DNA from: Lunularia cruciata
Taxonomy: Eukaryota; Streptophyta; Marchantiopsida; Lunulariales; Lunulariaceae
Assembly: GCA_948567375.1 (NCBI GenBank)
Contig: OX419756.1
Coordinates: forward strand, 67,346,333-67,410,332
DNA length: 64,000 nt
Reading direction: 5' to 3'
Position 1 is the stretch's first letter, and every line of letters starts with the position of its first letter. The position numbers and the translations under genes are program-made. The notes under the pieces were generated by a model that had not been told where the DNA came from, did no database searches, and saw only the letters and a list, made by a program, of their open reading frames with translations. Below are positions 10,678 through 20,934 of the stretch, piece by piece.

Positions 10678-11367
10678 TGTGAGCCGGCTTGTCTCTCACT
10701 CAGGATGAATCTTTGATGGCTATTATGGTAGCACACCATGGACTAAGAAGGCAAGGAACCTCAACTCCATCATACTCCTCCAAGGCTAACACTCCAAGAC
10801 TCTAGACATTGCTCACTAGAGAACTCAATGAGAGAGATAGTTGCAAATGAAAGGATGATGATTACCTCCTCACTCCTAGTTTATATACTTGTGAAATAGT
10901 TACACACCAAAGTTACTAATTACTGGAATAACTCAAGTTACTAGGCTAAAAGTCAAGTAAAGCAAAAAATTATAAAGGAATATCCATCCACATGGGCATA
11001 TTCCGCTAAGCATGTGATCTTATCTTCACCCAACCACTAAGTCAAGGATTCCCTTACATAGGCTATCCTTGGACTATAGAAGAATCCAAAACAAAAAGGC
11101 TTGCGGGCCCAAGAGTTCTCAACTCTTTCCTCAAAGCCAAACACCTAGGAATAATACTAAGTCAACACACTAGAATCCAAAATAGTGGTGCTCATCTTTT
11201 CCACTTCCTCTAAAGTAAGGTCCCCTCTATGTTAGTTATGAATAAATTTAGCTAATCATGACTAATGTAAAACTATCCTTTATCTCTATATAAATAACAT
11301 CTCTCAAGTATTTGCAATACTAAGCTAAATATCATAATACCACACTCATGCACAAATGGGTGTTACA
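10678..11367 (-). repeat. family 1 LTR (5' LTR of the 6-11 kb element), 690 bp
   Basis: On the minus strand it starts TGTAACACCC and ends GGCTCACA, giving the TG...CA termini of an LTR, and a primer site follows. Homologous plus-strand copies lie at 41,107-41,813 and 60,224-60,908. A TATA-like TATATAAACT sits in a conserved stretch in all three, near + strand 10,879-10,890 here. Confidence 0.85.
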
Positions 11368-11607
11368 GAATTGGACCTTCAATCAGATAAATCTGGTGTT
11401 CTCCAAATTCTTGTGGAATACCCCAGATTTGATCAATAGACCAGGTGAATATACCATGGTACTCTATAAACATGGTAGTGTATCCTACCAACTCCTCCGA
11501 AGTGACTATTTTCAAAATCTTAAAATTTTACCTTCAGTCAAGACAACATCTTGGCAGTCATCTAGGTTAATGACTCCTTCAACATGACTGACTTGACTTA
11601 ACCTGAG

Positions 11608-11868
11608 TCAAACTATGGTCAAACCTCCTTCCTCAAAGTTGTTTTCACCCAAGGCAATGTTGTATGGATCTTTGTCTTTGACCTCTACCTTGTAGCATTC
11701 CAAGTAGTTGACTTGGACATCATCTTCAGAGTCATCTAAAGATGAAGACAACGTATCTTTAGATTCATGTTCATCTTTGGACAATGAAGTTTCTCCAAGG
11801 TGGGGAACCTTCATCCAACTCACCATCACCAACTTCTGGTCATTGGACAAGATGTCCTTAAACCGCAA
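11608..11868 (-). pseudogene. family 2 pol segment downstream of protease, acidic (fragment)
   Basis: An 86-codon frame with a serine- and aspartate-rich stretch (SLDDSEDDVQVNYLE). It follows the protease on the same strand and corresponds to the spacer between protease and reverse transcriptase in gypsy elements. No catalytic motif is visible. Confidence 0.4.
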
Positions 11869-11948
11869 CTTCTATTGGTGCCAATCCACAACAACTTGGG
11901 CATTGTACAACCAAGGTCTTCCAATCAATAGTAGGTAGCCAATTTTGG

Positions 11949-12164
11949 TCACTGCTTCAACACAATGTAATTTAATTTGAAGGGCACCCCTCCAATGATT
12001 GTCGTTTTATTTGACAGCATGCCCAAAGGCCGTCTCTTGGTTTGATATGCAAACTTCAAAATTTGGGGTGTTGGTTCAAACGTATGGTACCTCAACCGAT
12101 TTGCAATGTCTTTGGTCATGACATTAACACCAAAACCTGAATCAATAGGTATCAATGTTATCAT
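11949..12164 (-). pseudogene. family 2 aspartic protease
   Basis: A frame of 71 codons begins MITLIPIDSGFGVNVMTKDI, the D-S-G active-site loop of a retroelement aspartic protease. It continues with GMLSNKTTIIGGVPFKLNYIVL, matching the protease beta strands. The end of the domain runs into a stop at 11,949. Further text (YYWLEDLGC) follows in frame after the stop, where family members have LLGRPWL. The protease would mature Gag-Pol. Confidence 0.75.
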
Positions 12165-12634
12165 GCATCTGGCAATCTATGCATCAACTTTGGGATATCT
12201 CAAATCCTCTTGTTCAATATGATAAATGGCGGGCATGTCTTTTTTGGACATTGCCCTACTTTCTTCAAGGCCAAGCTAAGCTGTTTCTTGTACAACTTAT
12301 TATCTTCCCATAGTTGCATGAATGTGATGTTCACACTTGTAGATGCCAAATCCACCACAATATCATATTGCGGTACTCCTCCCAAATTTTCTTTCTTCAC
12401 CTTTGTCTTGATATTCAAAGACTCACCTTGTTCGAGTTGGGCTTTGGGTCACTTCAATATCATGACCAGAGTACTGGGGGTCTTGACCCAAGGTTATATG
12501 GGTTTTCCCACCTTGGCTTGGATCAGATCCTTCACTTTGGATCTGATGTCCGCCGGAAACACAAGAGGCTTTGTCTTCATATCCTCCTCCAAACTCATAT
12601 CTTGAGTCCTTTGCACTACTTCGTGGATTTCTTT

Positions 12635-14164
12635 CTACAAAGCCTTAGCTTTGGCTTTTACAGGAACCTTCTCCTCCTTTGTAGAAAGAATTGCTTCTGG
12701 GTGCAACCTCTTTGCTTTTTGTGAAGATGAGGAAGTAGTACTTAGCTCCTCAGGATCATGCTTCTTCTTGCCCGCACGTGTCTCAACTTTCAAAACTTTG
12801 AGGTTTGGCCATTCTCCTTTTGGACTCCGTTCTTGAGGTCTCTCTTCCTCAAGTGTTATACAATTTACCACAATATCTCCTTTTGCTTGAAGCGCTGCAT
12901 GCTCAATTGGGGTCTATATATATTTTATAGGCGGCTTTGGGTTGGGTAGATGAGGATACTGATTACTAGTATGACCCAATCCTTTACAATTTCCACATAA
13001 AGAGACATACCCAATTTTCCAACTTGGCTCCGGACAGTTTGGGGACCAATGTCCCATTGAGCCACAATTATAACATGCCGTGGTTGCAACATTTTCAGGC
13101 TGATTTTGGTTGCCCTTTGGTGGTCTTCATGGGGGAGCATTGGGGTTATAGTCCCTTGGTCCATACCTTGGACCTTGATACAATGTGCTTGCTTGCGGCA
13201 ATACCTCTTGAGTTTGGTACATTGCCTCTTCTTCCTCTTCTTGGTTCCATCCTGGAACCCAATCAATCTATTGCACTAGAAATGCATTACAAGTAGTGCA
13301 TTCTGTGTTTGCATGGCCTGACTTGCCACACGTAGTGCACCATTTGTTTGATCTTCCAAATTAAGGAGGCTTTCTTTGGTCGTTTGCCCCAATTATCTGG
13401 ATCTTAAAATCCACAAACTCTTTTATAAGAGTATCCAGCTTGTTGTCTACCTTATGTACGCTCTTTGCTGGTGGTGTCAATGGTTTTTTTCCTTTGCATC
13501 TTTGTATTCTTCTTGGCTTTGACTCTTCTTTGGATTCCAAAGAAGAACTTGAAGATGTGGAGGAATCCTCTAGAGAAGGGGATGTGCTGTGAGAAGCTCT
13601 TTGTCTAGGTTTCTTGCCTTTCTTCACCCAATTCCATTGGTTACCGGAAGAATGAGAGTGATCCGCCTCATATTGGGTGACATGTTTGAGGACTTTGTCT
13701 ATGGAAGTTACATTTTTCTCCTTGGCAAAGATGCAATCTCTAGTGACAATCCTCCTAGGAACCAAGTAATGGCTTGGGCATCAGAGTAACCCACCACACC
13801 AGATTGCTTTAGAACATGGTTGAAAATGGCCATGAATTGCTCAAAGTAGTCTCTCAACTTCTCTTTCTTTCTTCTATCCAGATCATTTGCAAAGACACTT
13901 GTGTCATAATCAACTTCCCGGAATTGTTCCAAGAAATTTTTTCTCAAGTCTACCCAGTCTACTGGTATGAACCCCTTTTGGGTTACGTGTGTATACCAAC
14001 TCCAAGCCTTCTTTCGGAGCAAACTTGGGAAAATCTGCAAAGTCATGTTCCTTGTTGGCAAAGGAAATGACTTCAAATTCTTTGATGAATTTTTTAGGGT
14101 CTACATCTTGTTCTGTCCTCTTATACTTATGATAAGTGTGTCGGGTGATAGGTAACAAAGTCAT
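12635..14164 (-). pseudogene. family 2 gag with three CCHC knuckles (frameshifted)
   Basis: Pieces in order on the minus strand: FIKEFEVISFANKE (about 14,100), AWSWYTHVTQKGFIPVDWVD, LRDYFEQFMAIFNHVLKQ and AITWFLGGLSLEIA, which form the retrotransposon gag domain. A basic and serine-rich linker follows (13,361-13,765). Then come three knuckles: CTTCGKSGHANTEC near 13,300-13,341, CYNCGSMGHWSPNC near 13,035-13,077, and CGNCKGLGHTSNQY near 12,958-12,998, in which the last Cys is Tyr. A lysine-rich tail (12,635-12,871) ends the region. Frameshifts and stops separate the pieces. Confidence 0.8.
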
Positions 14165-14832
14165 TGTTCGACTTGGGGGAATCAGCTACGGTAAAGTTGA
14201 ATTTGATGGACCAGAGGAATTGGCTGGTATTGACACTATGTTGACAGCCCAAGGGTTCCAATTGGTCAAGTTCAAACTGGGGTCCTCATCGACAGATTCT
14301 TCTTCTCTAATAATGTTGACTTTGATTGGAAATGGAGTAAGAGGTTCAACACTTTTGGAGTGCTCTTGAAAATTTCCTCAAGCCAGCCAAGGAATTTTTT
14401 GTAAGAGGTGTTAGCACTCTTTGTCCGTTAAGGTTCATGCTATCTTTTCACAAATGAATTTCTTTATACAATCAACTTCCTTTATAACTTTAGGAGAAGT
14501 CGGTATACTAGGTCGCAACAAGTATGTTTGCCCGCTGGAGTCTTCTTCTTCTTGGAACTTGGAGATGAGGAGTAGCCTTGCCACCCACCTTCACATTTCT
14601 TTTGTTCAAGTTCTTGCAAGGCTTCTTGAACTTTGTGAAGAAGTTGAAAGACAAACTTCCCATTCGGTGTTGTCAAAAGTAGATTGGAACTTTTGGTATT
14701 CTTCTTCTTCACGGTGCAAAGTTCATCTTTGCACTCTCTCTTCCCGTTGTTCTCTCAATGCAAACATTCATATTATTTCAAAACCTAGTGTAAAATTTGG
14801 CTTTGTATTCTTACACTTCCAAGATTTGTATA

Positions 14833-14848
14833 CCTTGCAGTGGCGCCA
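14833..14848 (-). promoter_or_regulatory. primer-binding site of family 2
   Basis: On the minus strand TTATTTT separates the LTR end (...GTTGTCACA) from TGGCGCCACTGCAAGG. The first seven bases equal the conserved start of tRNA-Asp-type plant gypsy primer sites; the rest is diverged. Confidence 0.65.
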
Positions 14849-14855
14849 AAAATAA

Positions 14856-14903
14856 TGTGACAACCCAAAAAGTATCACTTTTGTGGTAATCAGGCAAATA
14901 AAG
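14856..14903 (-). repeat. 48-bp terminal fragment of the family 2 LTR
   Basis: On the plus strand it reads TGTGACAACCCAAAAAGTAT and onward to CAAATAAAG, nearly identical to the first 48 bases of the LTR at 15,015. The rest of this LTR copy is missing; accessory-ORF sequence follows instead. Confidence 0.75.
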
Positions 14904-15014
14904 TGTTTAAGTTTACATCCTTTGCTTCTTCCTTTGGGTTTCTTTCACTAACAACTTAAGCTCATGTAGGTAGGCCTCCTCTAACTCAACCTTGGCCCCA
15001 ATACTGAGCATTGT
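14904..15014 (-). pseudogene. fragment of the family 2 accessory coiled-coil ORF between two LTR starts
   Basis: The minus strand reads GAKVELEEAYLHELKLLVKE, matching SKVQLEEARLHKLKLLVQE in the accessory ORF at 15,816-16,436. About 110 bp of that ORF therefore sit between an LTR stub and a complete LTR. Confidence 0.6.
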
Positions 15015-15788
15015 TGTGACAATCCAACAAGTATCACTTTTGTGGTAATCAGGCAAATAAAGTTTGTTCCTATAGAGATATGAGTCAAAAACATTCAAAT
15101 ACAAAGTCAAATAGTAACAAACATGGTTTGTCTTGAATTCTTCTTAATCTCTAGAGTAGAAACCACACCCAAAAGAGAGTAACAAGCACTAAGTTACAGT
15201 CTTGTCACAACAATCTCTCACTCGTAAATCACAACACTTCAATTATGTCCAAAACGGTCTTGATTGTGATAGTTCAGTTCATCTTGAAAACAACTACTTT
15301 TCTGTAAAAAGACTTTGCTTTAGAATTGTGTTCCACCACTCCACTGAAGGCACAACTTTCTCAATCAAAATTGCTTCACATCAACTCAACACTGCACTCA
15401 CAAATGCATAATACTACCAACACTACAATTCCTCTCAAATCTGTCAAGGCATTGCTCTAATTGCACTTCACTCAAGATCAAACACATAGAATGAAGATCA
15501 AGGTTGTGGAATCCAACATCCAATAAGCACATTGACTTGCACTTCAAATTTCTCCACACACTCACAAACACCAAACACAAAGTTGATACTCAAAATTAAG
15601 CTCAAGCAATGAGCACTGCGTCACAACACTTTGCTTTACCTATTCTCAAGAAAATGATTATTGAACGACAACACACTATGAATGCCCCTTTAAATAGGCT
15701 GAGCACTTGACAATTATCTAACTTCCTAAACTACCTCCTAGCAACTTTACCAACCTGTAGATCCAAAATGACAATGCACCTCTTCACA
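15015..15788 (-). repeat. family 2 LTR, about 774 bp
   Basis: On the minus strand it starts TGTGAAGAGG and ends GGTTGTCACA. A TATTTAAAGGGG box near 15,690-15,701 suits a minus-strand promoter. Copies lie at 25,085-25,825 and from 63,447 to the window end. A purine-rich tract directly upstream (15,789-15,802) suggests this is the 3' LTR of an element whose internal region lies to the right. Confidence 0.75.
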
Positions 15789-15802
15789 TCTACCTCTTCC
15801 TA
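15789..15802 (-). promoter_or_regulatory. polypurine tract before the family 2 LTR
   Basis: The minus strand reads AGGAAGAGGTAGA directly before the LTR start TGTGAAG. A purine tract at this place primes plus-strand DNA synthesis in LTR elements. Confidence 0.55.
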
Positions 15803-15815
15803 TCTCAAAAATGTC

Positions 15816-16436
15816 CTAATCCAATCCGATGTCTACTTTGAATTTGGCTTCCAAACCCGAAGTATCTTCTTGTACTTCTATATCCTTGGACTTATCCACT
15901 ATCACTAAATCTTTGTCCAATTCCACTACTTCTTCTCTTCGCACTACAATTGAGGTCATGGGTATTTCATCTATCTCGTTATCTGCCAACCCATTCATTT
16001 CTATTGTTTCAGGTAACTCACCCAAAGACACTTGTACTCTTACTTCTCTTACTTTGGACTTAGTCTCTAACTTCATTGTACTACAAAGCCTCTCTAATTC
16101 TGAATGTACTAAGTCTAACCTCAGACACACATTGTCTCTTGCTTCTAATATCTTCCTATCCTCTTGATCTCTCAAGCAAATCAACAACTTGTTTAATTCA
16201 ATGTCTTTCATTTTCTTCTTTCTCATTTCTTGCACTAATAACTTCAATTTGTGCAGTCTTGCTTCCTCCAACTGAACTTTAGATATCATTCCTGGCATTG
16301 CCTTCATTCTCACAACAACATCTTCATTTTCCTCTTGCCTTGGCATTTGCAGCTTCTCTCTCTCCGCTAATAGCTCCTCACGATACATCTTCACCTCATC
16401 TCCCAACTTGGCCTTTAGCGCTTCTTTTTCTTTCAC
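15816..16436 (-). pseudogene. accessory ORF of family 2 elements, C-terminal coiled-coil part
   Basis: A 206-codon open frame ending just before the purine tract of the LTR. Residues 1-100 are rich in Glu, Lys and Leu in a heptad-like pattern (KEKEALKAKLGDEVKMYREE, LHKLKLLVQEMRKKKMKDIE), so a coiled coil is likely. The tail is acidic. The end of the same ORF recurs at 25,862-26,360 (LRLDLVKSNFEHIQNSVKLE against LRLDLVHSELERLCSTMKLE), and in both places an LTR follows. It sits where envelope-like or other extra ORFs occur in plant gypsy elements. I do not recognise a domain family. Confidence 0.55.
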
Positions 16437-16966
16437 ACTCTACATGAGCTATTCCTCAATTCCTCTGACCAAACCGTGCAATTGCTCTTCCTCTCTATCT
16501 CTCGTGGCCAACTCTCATTGCCAAGCCCAATCTTTCTTTGCTATACTTGCCTTTAAACTTTCTAGCTCTTGTCCCATGACAACAGCCATTGCCTTTAAAG
16601 TATAACTTTGACTCATGTTTTGTGCACTTTTGCCTGCAAGGCTTCAGATTTCACCAATTGATCCTTTCGATCTTCTTCTTGCTTTGCCATGGCTTTGCCT
16701 CTCTTCACAAAGTCTTTTGTTAGACTCTCAATTTCTTTCCTCCTAAGCTCCACATCAATCCAAAGCTCTAGTAGCTCATGCTCTACTCAACTCAACTTCC
16801 TTCTAAACTCTTGGAATTTTCATCACTCATATACTTCACTACTGCCGATTCATCTTTCACTCTTGAGTGATCTCGCTTCAATTTGTCCCTCTTCTTCTAC
16901 AATTGTACCAACAAGGGAAAAACTACCTGCAACAAGTACTCTACCCCATTAAAAACTCTGGAGCTC

Positions 16967-18467
16967 TCAACTTGCTTCGGGCTCTTTGCTTCTTACCTCT
17001 TCTACTAGGGATTTACTCCGAAGTCCTAATCTTCTAACTCTCAAAGGTTCTTCATCTGAACTTTCCACCTCTTCTTCTACCGGAATTACATTGCTTACTT
17101 CTGCTCCCTTAGCAGCAACACTCCTTCTCCCTCTTCTTCCCCGCTGCAGTTCCTCCTTTGGCTCAACCTCCAGAGTTTCTTCTATCTCCACGGTGGGTAA
17201 TTTGTGACATAGGTTTTCTCCTCCTCTCATTTGATCAATTGCCACATGGAACTCCTATTCTTCTTTATTAGCCTAAACCCTCCTCCTTGTTGTTGAACTC
17301 CTACCTCCCCTTTGCTTCCCTTGCTTGATTCTTCACTTCATAGCGTCAACTTTGGTTCTTCTTCTTCCTCCAAGTCTTTTGTTTTGTACTCGACTTTGCC
17401 TTCCAACTCTTCTGCTCCCAACCACTCATCACGCACTACAACTTCTTGCCTCGGGTTCACCTTCCTCACCTTCTTCGGCTTGACTGGCAACACAATTTCC
17501 TCTGGATGACTTCGCTTCCTTGTCTTTGGCATGGCCACTACTACTTCTAGATATTGCCTTGTGCATGCATAATGCTCATCACTACTTCAGATCGGTTGAA
17601 TGCATTGTTGTTCCTCACCATCTGTAGTCTTTTGTAAGTTTAGATGAAAATGCAACACCATCTTTCTTTGCTTAGACTCCTTCATCAATTTCAATCCAAA
17701 GTAGAAATGGGCAGCAAATGGCACCAAATAGTAAGGTGCATCTCGCTTTCTCTAACACCACACCATCTATTGCATTCTTTGTTGAAAGCACTTTGCCTCA
17801 TTTACCGGTGTGCCTACAAACATCTAGTGGAAGAAGACCACCTGATGCTTCATTACATAAGTCATACGATCGGGCTTAAAGAGTGCCATCATTGCCTCAA
17901 TGATGCTTTGCCTCATTGGGTCTTGATAGGTATCCACCTTGTATCCATTATTTGTGCATGGCGTTGTAAAAGAATTTTGGATCTCATTCATCTCCTATGT
18001 AGACTCTCCTTTCCCAAAAAATGTTGCCCTAGTTTCCTCACTGGCCTCTCTTCCCAAAACCAATCTCCAATCCAACTTTTTCGACCGAGTAGGATTGCCT
18101 CTCTTTCCTTCATCCTCAGGTCTTTCCTCACAATCACTCAATGCTACTTTGGCCAAGAACCCTAGAAAGCTCAAATTCACTTCCATGCCAAAAAAGTGAT
18201 CCAAAGTCTACATGGGATTTCAATCCAAGCTATCATATCTAACCTTTGAATCATTGGATTTCATACTACAAGCTAAGGACTCTTTTTCTCACCTTTCTTC
18301 AGCATTGTGCAATCTCTAATGTGGGGTAACTGAAAAATAATTCTACTATCTCTTGGTCTCAAGATCCTAACTACTTCAGACTTGCTAAACATCAAACACT
18401 TGACCGGCTTCTCTCTAGGCACTCCTTTGGATTGACTACTCATTGGCTTTGTATACTTGCGAGACAT
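16967..18467 (-). pseudogene. accessory ORF of family 2 elements, N-terminal part (broken)
   Basis: Minus-strand pieces upstream of the coiled-coil part: MSRKYTKPMSSQSKGVPREK (18,467 leftward), MDHFFGMEVNLSFLGFLAKV (18,204), PKTRKRSHPEEIVLPVKPKK with the basic PKKVRK (17,538), and GRRGRRSVAAKGAE plus acidic stretches (17,245). The lysine and arginine clusters could be nuclear localisation signals. The pieces lie in different frames with stops between them. A second, more decayed copy of the same order lies at 18,900-20,930. No named domain is recognised. Confidence 0.45.
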
Positions 18468-18899
18468 TTAAAATTCCCCTCAATGAAGTCCCAATGTTAT
18501 AGTTCTTCGTTGATCAGCCATTCCTCTATCGATTGTCACTGAAATGCACCCTTTTTGCATGACTTCCTCTTGGCATTAGACAGATTTGTGGTTTGCGCCT
18601 TGCTTTCTATTTCTTTGCCTGTACTTTTTTTTGATTTGCCCCTCCAAAGGGAAGTTGTTACACCATCTTCACCTTGGGTTGATCACCCCAAGACAAAGTC
18701 CCCTTACTTTAGGTTTCTCTTGGCCGGTTTTGACCGAAGTACTTTGCTTTGGACTTAGAGTCAAGTTACTTTGGGTTCCAACCCAAAGATACAATTCTTC
18801 TCCTTCCAATGCCATTTGGGTTCAATATGACTTTGCCTATACACTTCTTCTTCAAAATCACACTGAAACTAAAGAAAATGAAAATGGGGGTACCATAAT
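18468..18899. other. boundary between two accessory-ORF copies
   Basis: About 430 bp without a recognisable domain. It lies upstream of one accessory ORF copy and next to the 3' part of another on the minus strand. The plus-strand frames here look like chance. Confidence 0.4.
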
Positions 18900-20930
18900 T
18901 GCCTGCAAGTGAATAGCAACCTCACTTATTGAACCTAAACCCTCCTTTGATGAGAATGACTTGCATCAGGTCACTTCCTCTTCCAAATTTGTTTGAAGTT
19001 GCTATAATTCATGATTCATCTCTATCTTCTTCTTCTCTACTTCAACATTTTTGATATGAGCTTTAGCTTGTGTAACAAGATTTTGAAGGTGTTGTTCTTC
19101 CTGAGCTCAGCTTGGAATTTCTCTCTACCAATCCCCATCCTTCTTTGTAACTTGCCATTATTCTACCATTCAATTTCATGCAAGTAGATTTGGGCTCTAT
19201 GGTGAATGAAGTTGGTCTCTACACTCTTCAATTCATCCTACATCTTCTCATTGCGTGCTTTTGCTCCACCAACTCCTCCTTTTGATGGTCTAGGTATTGG
19301 CCATTTTGCTCAATAAAGCTTAACCGACTTGCATTGGTTAAGCTTTATTGTTGCACTACATCATCAATTTGAAGTACCTCGGTTTTGTGTCTACTCTTAG
19401 CAAGCATCATCTTCAATTGCATTACTTCTACACTCAACACCTTTACCATTTGAAGTTCTTTCTTTACCTCTAAATGCTCCTTCTTTGGTTCTTCCATCCG
19501 CTCCTACAAATGTACCAATAAAGGATAGACCATGCTCAACAAGTAGTTCACTCCTTTGAATGCATGATTGTTGTGTCAGTGTTCATCATCTTGCTCAACC
19601 TCTTGCACCTTAGCTCCAAGTCAAGATCTTTGTACCTACAAGCTCATCTCCTTTAAACTCTCTTCGTCCTCCTTGGGTCTAGTTGGCCCGGCACAAACTA
19701 CCTTGGCAGTTCAACAAGATCATATTCCTTATTGAAATACCATCTTCACCTCTTCTTCCTTCTCCTCTAGAATATAATCTTCTAGTAGGTCCATGCATGA
19801 GGTATCTCCACCTTCCATGTATTCAATCTCCTTATGGAATTCCTGATCTGATCCATTTTTGGCTACTTCCTCAATCAGTTGTTGGACCTCAAGCTCTCCC
19901 TCACTTTTGCAGCTTGACTGTTTGCTCTTAAGAGTTAGCTCCTCTTTTGAGTCCTCCTCATTGGACTCTACTTCTTCTTCTTCTTATGCTCTAAGATAGA
20001 TTGACCATAATGATTGCTCAACTCAGGTTCAAATGGCAAGTAGTCCTCCTCTTTGTCAAGGAAATAGTGTCCTTGGATTGGCTTCTAACTTGGTTTGGGG
20101 TATTGGGACTATCAATGTCTTCTCTTGTCCCATCCTAGCAAAGAATTGGTCACTATCCCTTACTTCTGCCATGTACCAATTCTCCTCGAGATCCACAACC
20201 CATCATAGGTCTGGATGAAAATGTGACACAATTTGATGTTGCTCCTCAAGGTTGAGTAGGTTCAATCCCAAATAATAGTGTGATGAAAAAGGTACAGAGT
20301 ATTGGGGTGGTAGGTCCATCTTCCACTATCCTATCATCTGCTTTGTCCTTATGTAAACACATCTTGCCCAATACACACTCACTCTTGCAAACATAAGGTG
20401 GAAGAAAACTGCATGTTGCTTCATCATATAGGTGGTCCACTCTGGCTTCATCATAGCCATCACTACCCCTACAATACTTTGCCTCATCAGGTCTATATAA
20501 GTTTCTAACTTAGACCTATTCTTCTTGTGAGGTTCATTGAAGGATGCCTTTAGTTCCTCAATTTCTTTTGATTGATCACCCTTTTGATCAACAATGATCT
20601 CTATGGGTTCTCCTACATTGCTTCTTAAGACTAGCTTCTAGTTGGCTTTAGTTCAGTGGGTTGGGTTTCCTCTCTTCACTTCCTTGATTGACCTTCCTCA
20701 CAATTACTAGTGGCACTTTCTATCATAAATCATGGTAAACTCAAGTTCCAATTCAATGCCAATAAAGTGATCCAAAGGCAACTCAAGACTTCAAATTGGG
20801 CCACCATGTCAATACATATAATCAGAGGATTTTGGACCGAGATGGCCAAAATCTGTTGTCCTCCCTTAAATGGCATCATGTTTCTCTCTTCCTCACTTGG
20901 AGACAATGAAACTACATCACTTATTGAGAG
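18900..20930 (-). pseudogene. second, decayed copy of the family 2 accessory ORF
   Basis: The minus strand keeps short matches to 15,816-18,467 in the same order. Near 20,760 a segment on 'SLYWHIGTE' matches the HFFGMEVNLSF region. A coiled-coil-like stretch near 19,380-19,500 reads PKKEHLEVKKELQMVKVLSV and then EVMQLKMMLAKSRHKTEVLQ. Stops are frequent. The plus-strand frames in this interval are shadows. The homology was judged by eye and the limits are approximate. Confidence 0.4.
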
Positions 20931-20934
20931 TTTT

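Larger units (their letters stand above)
5960..11367 (-). mobile_element. Ty3/gypsy retrotransposon, family 1, internally deleted and 3'-truncated
   Basis: On the minus strand, from right to left: a 5' LTR (10,678-11,367), a primer-binding site, a leader, a zinc-knuckle ORF, gag, protease, the very start of reverse transcriptase joined to the integrase zinc-binding domain, and the integrase core. No 3' LTR is present; the element stops near 5,960, next to the LINE end. The reverse transcriptase and RNase H core is missing. The protease-before-RT-before-integrase order and the H2C2 integrase are those of Ty3/gypsy elements. A second, inverted gag-protease copy lies at 20,935-22,880. Confidence 0.85.
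11368..14855 (-). mobile_element. Ty3/gypsy retrotransposon, family 2: leader, gag and protease
   Basis: Minus-strand internal region starting at a primer site (14,833-14,848) and running leftward through gag, three zinc knuckles and protease to 11,368. There the family 1 LTR interrupts it. No reverse transcriptase of this element is present on the left side, so either the family 1 insertion or a deletion removed it. Frames are broken at several places. Gag and protease sequences differ clearly from family 1. Confidence 0.8.

Noticed and set aside
12210..12949. Several long plus-strand frames of 60-136 codons.
   Set aside because: They are antisense shadows of the family 2 gag and knuckle region, which has recognisable domains on the minus strand.
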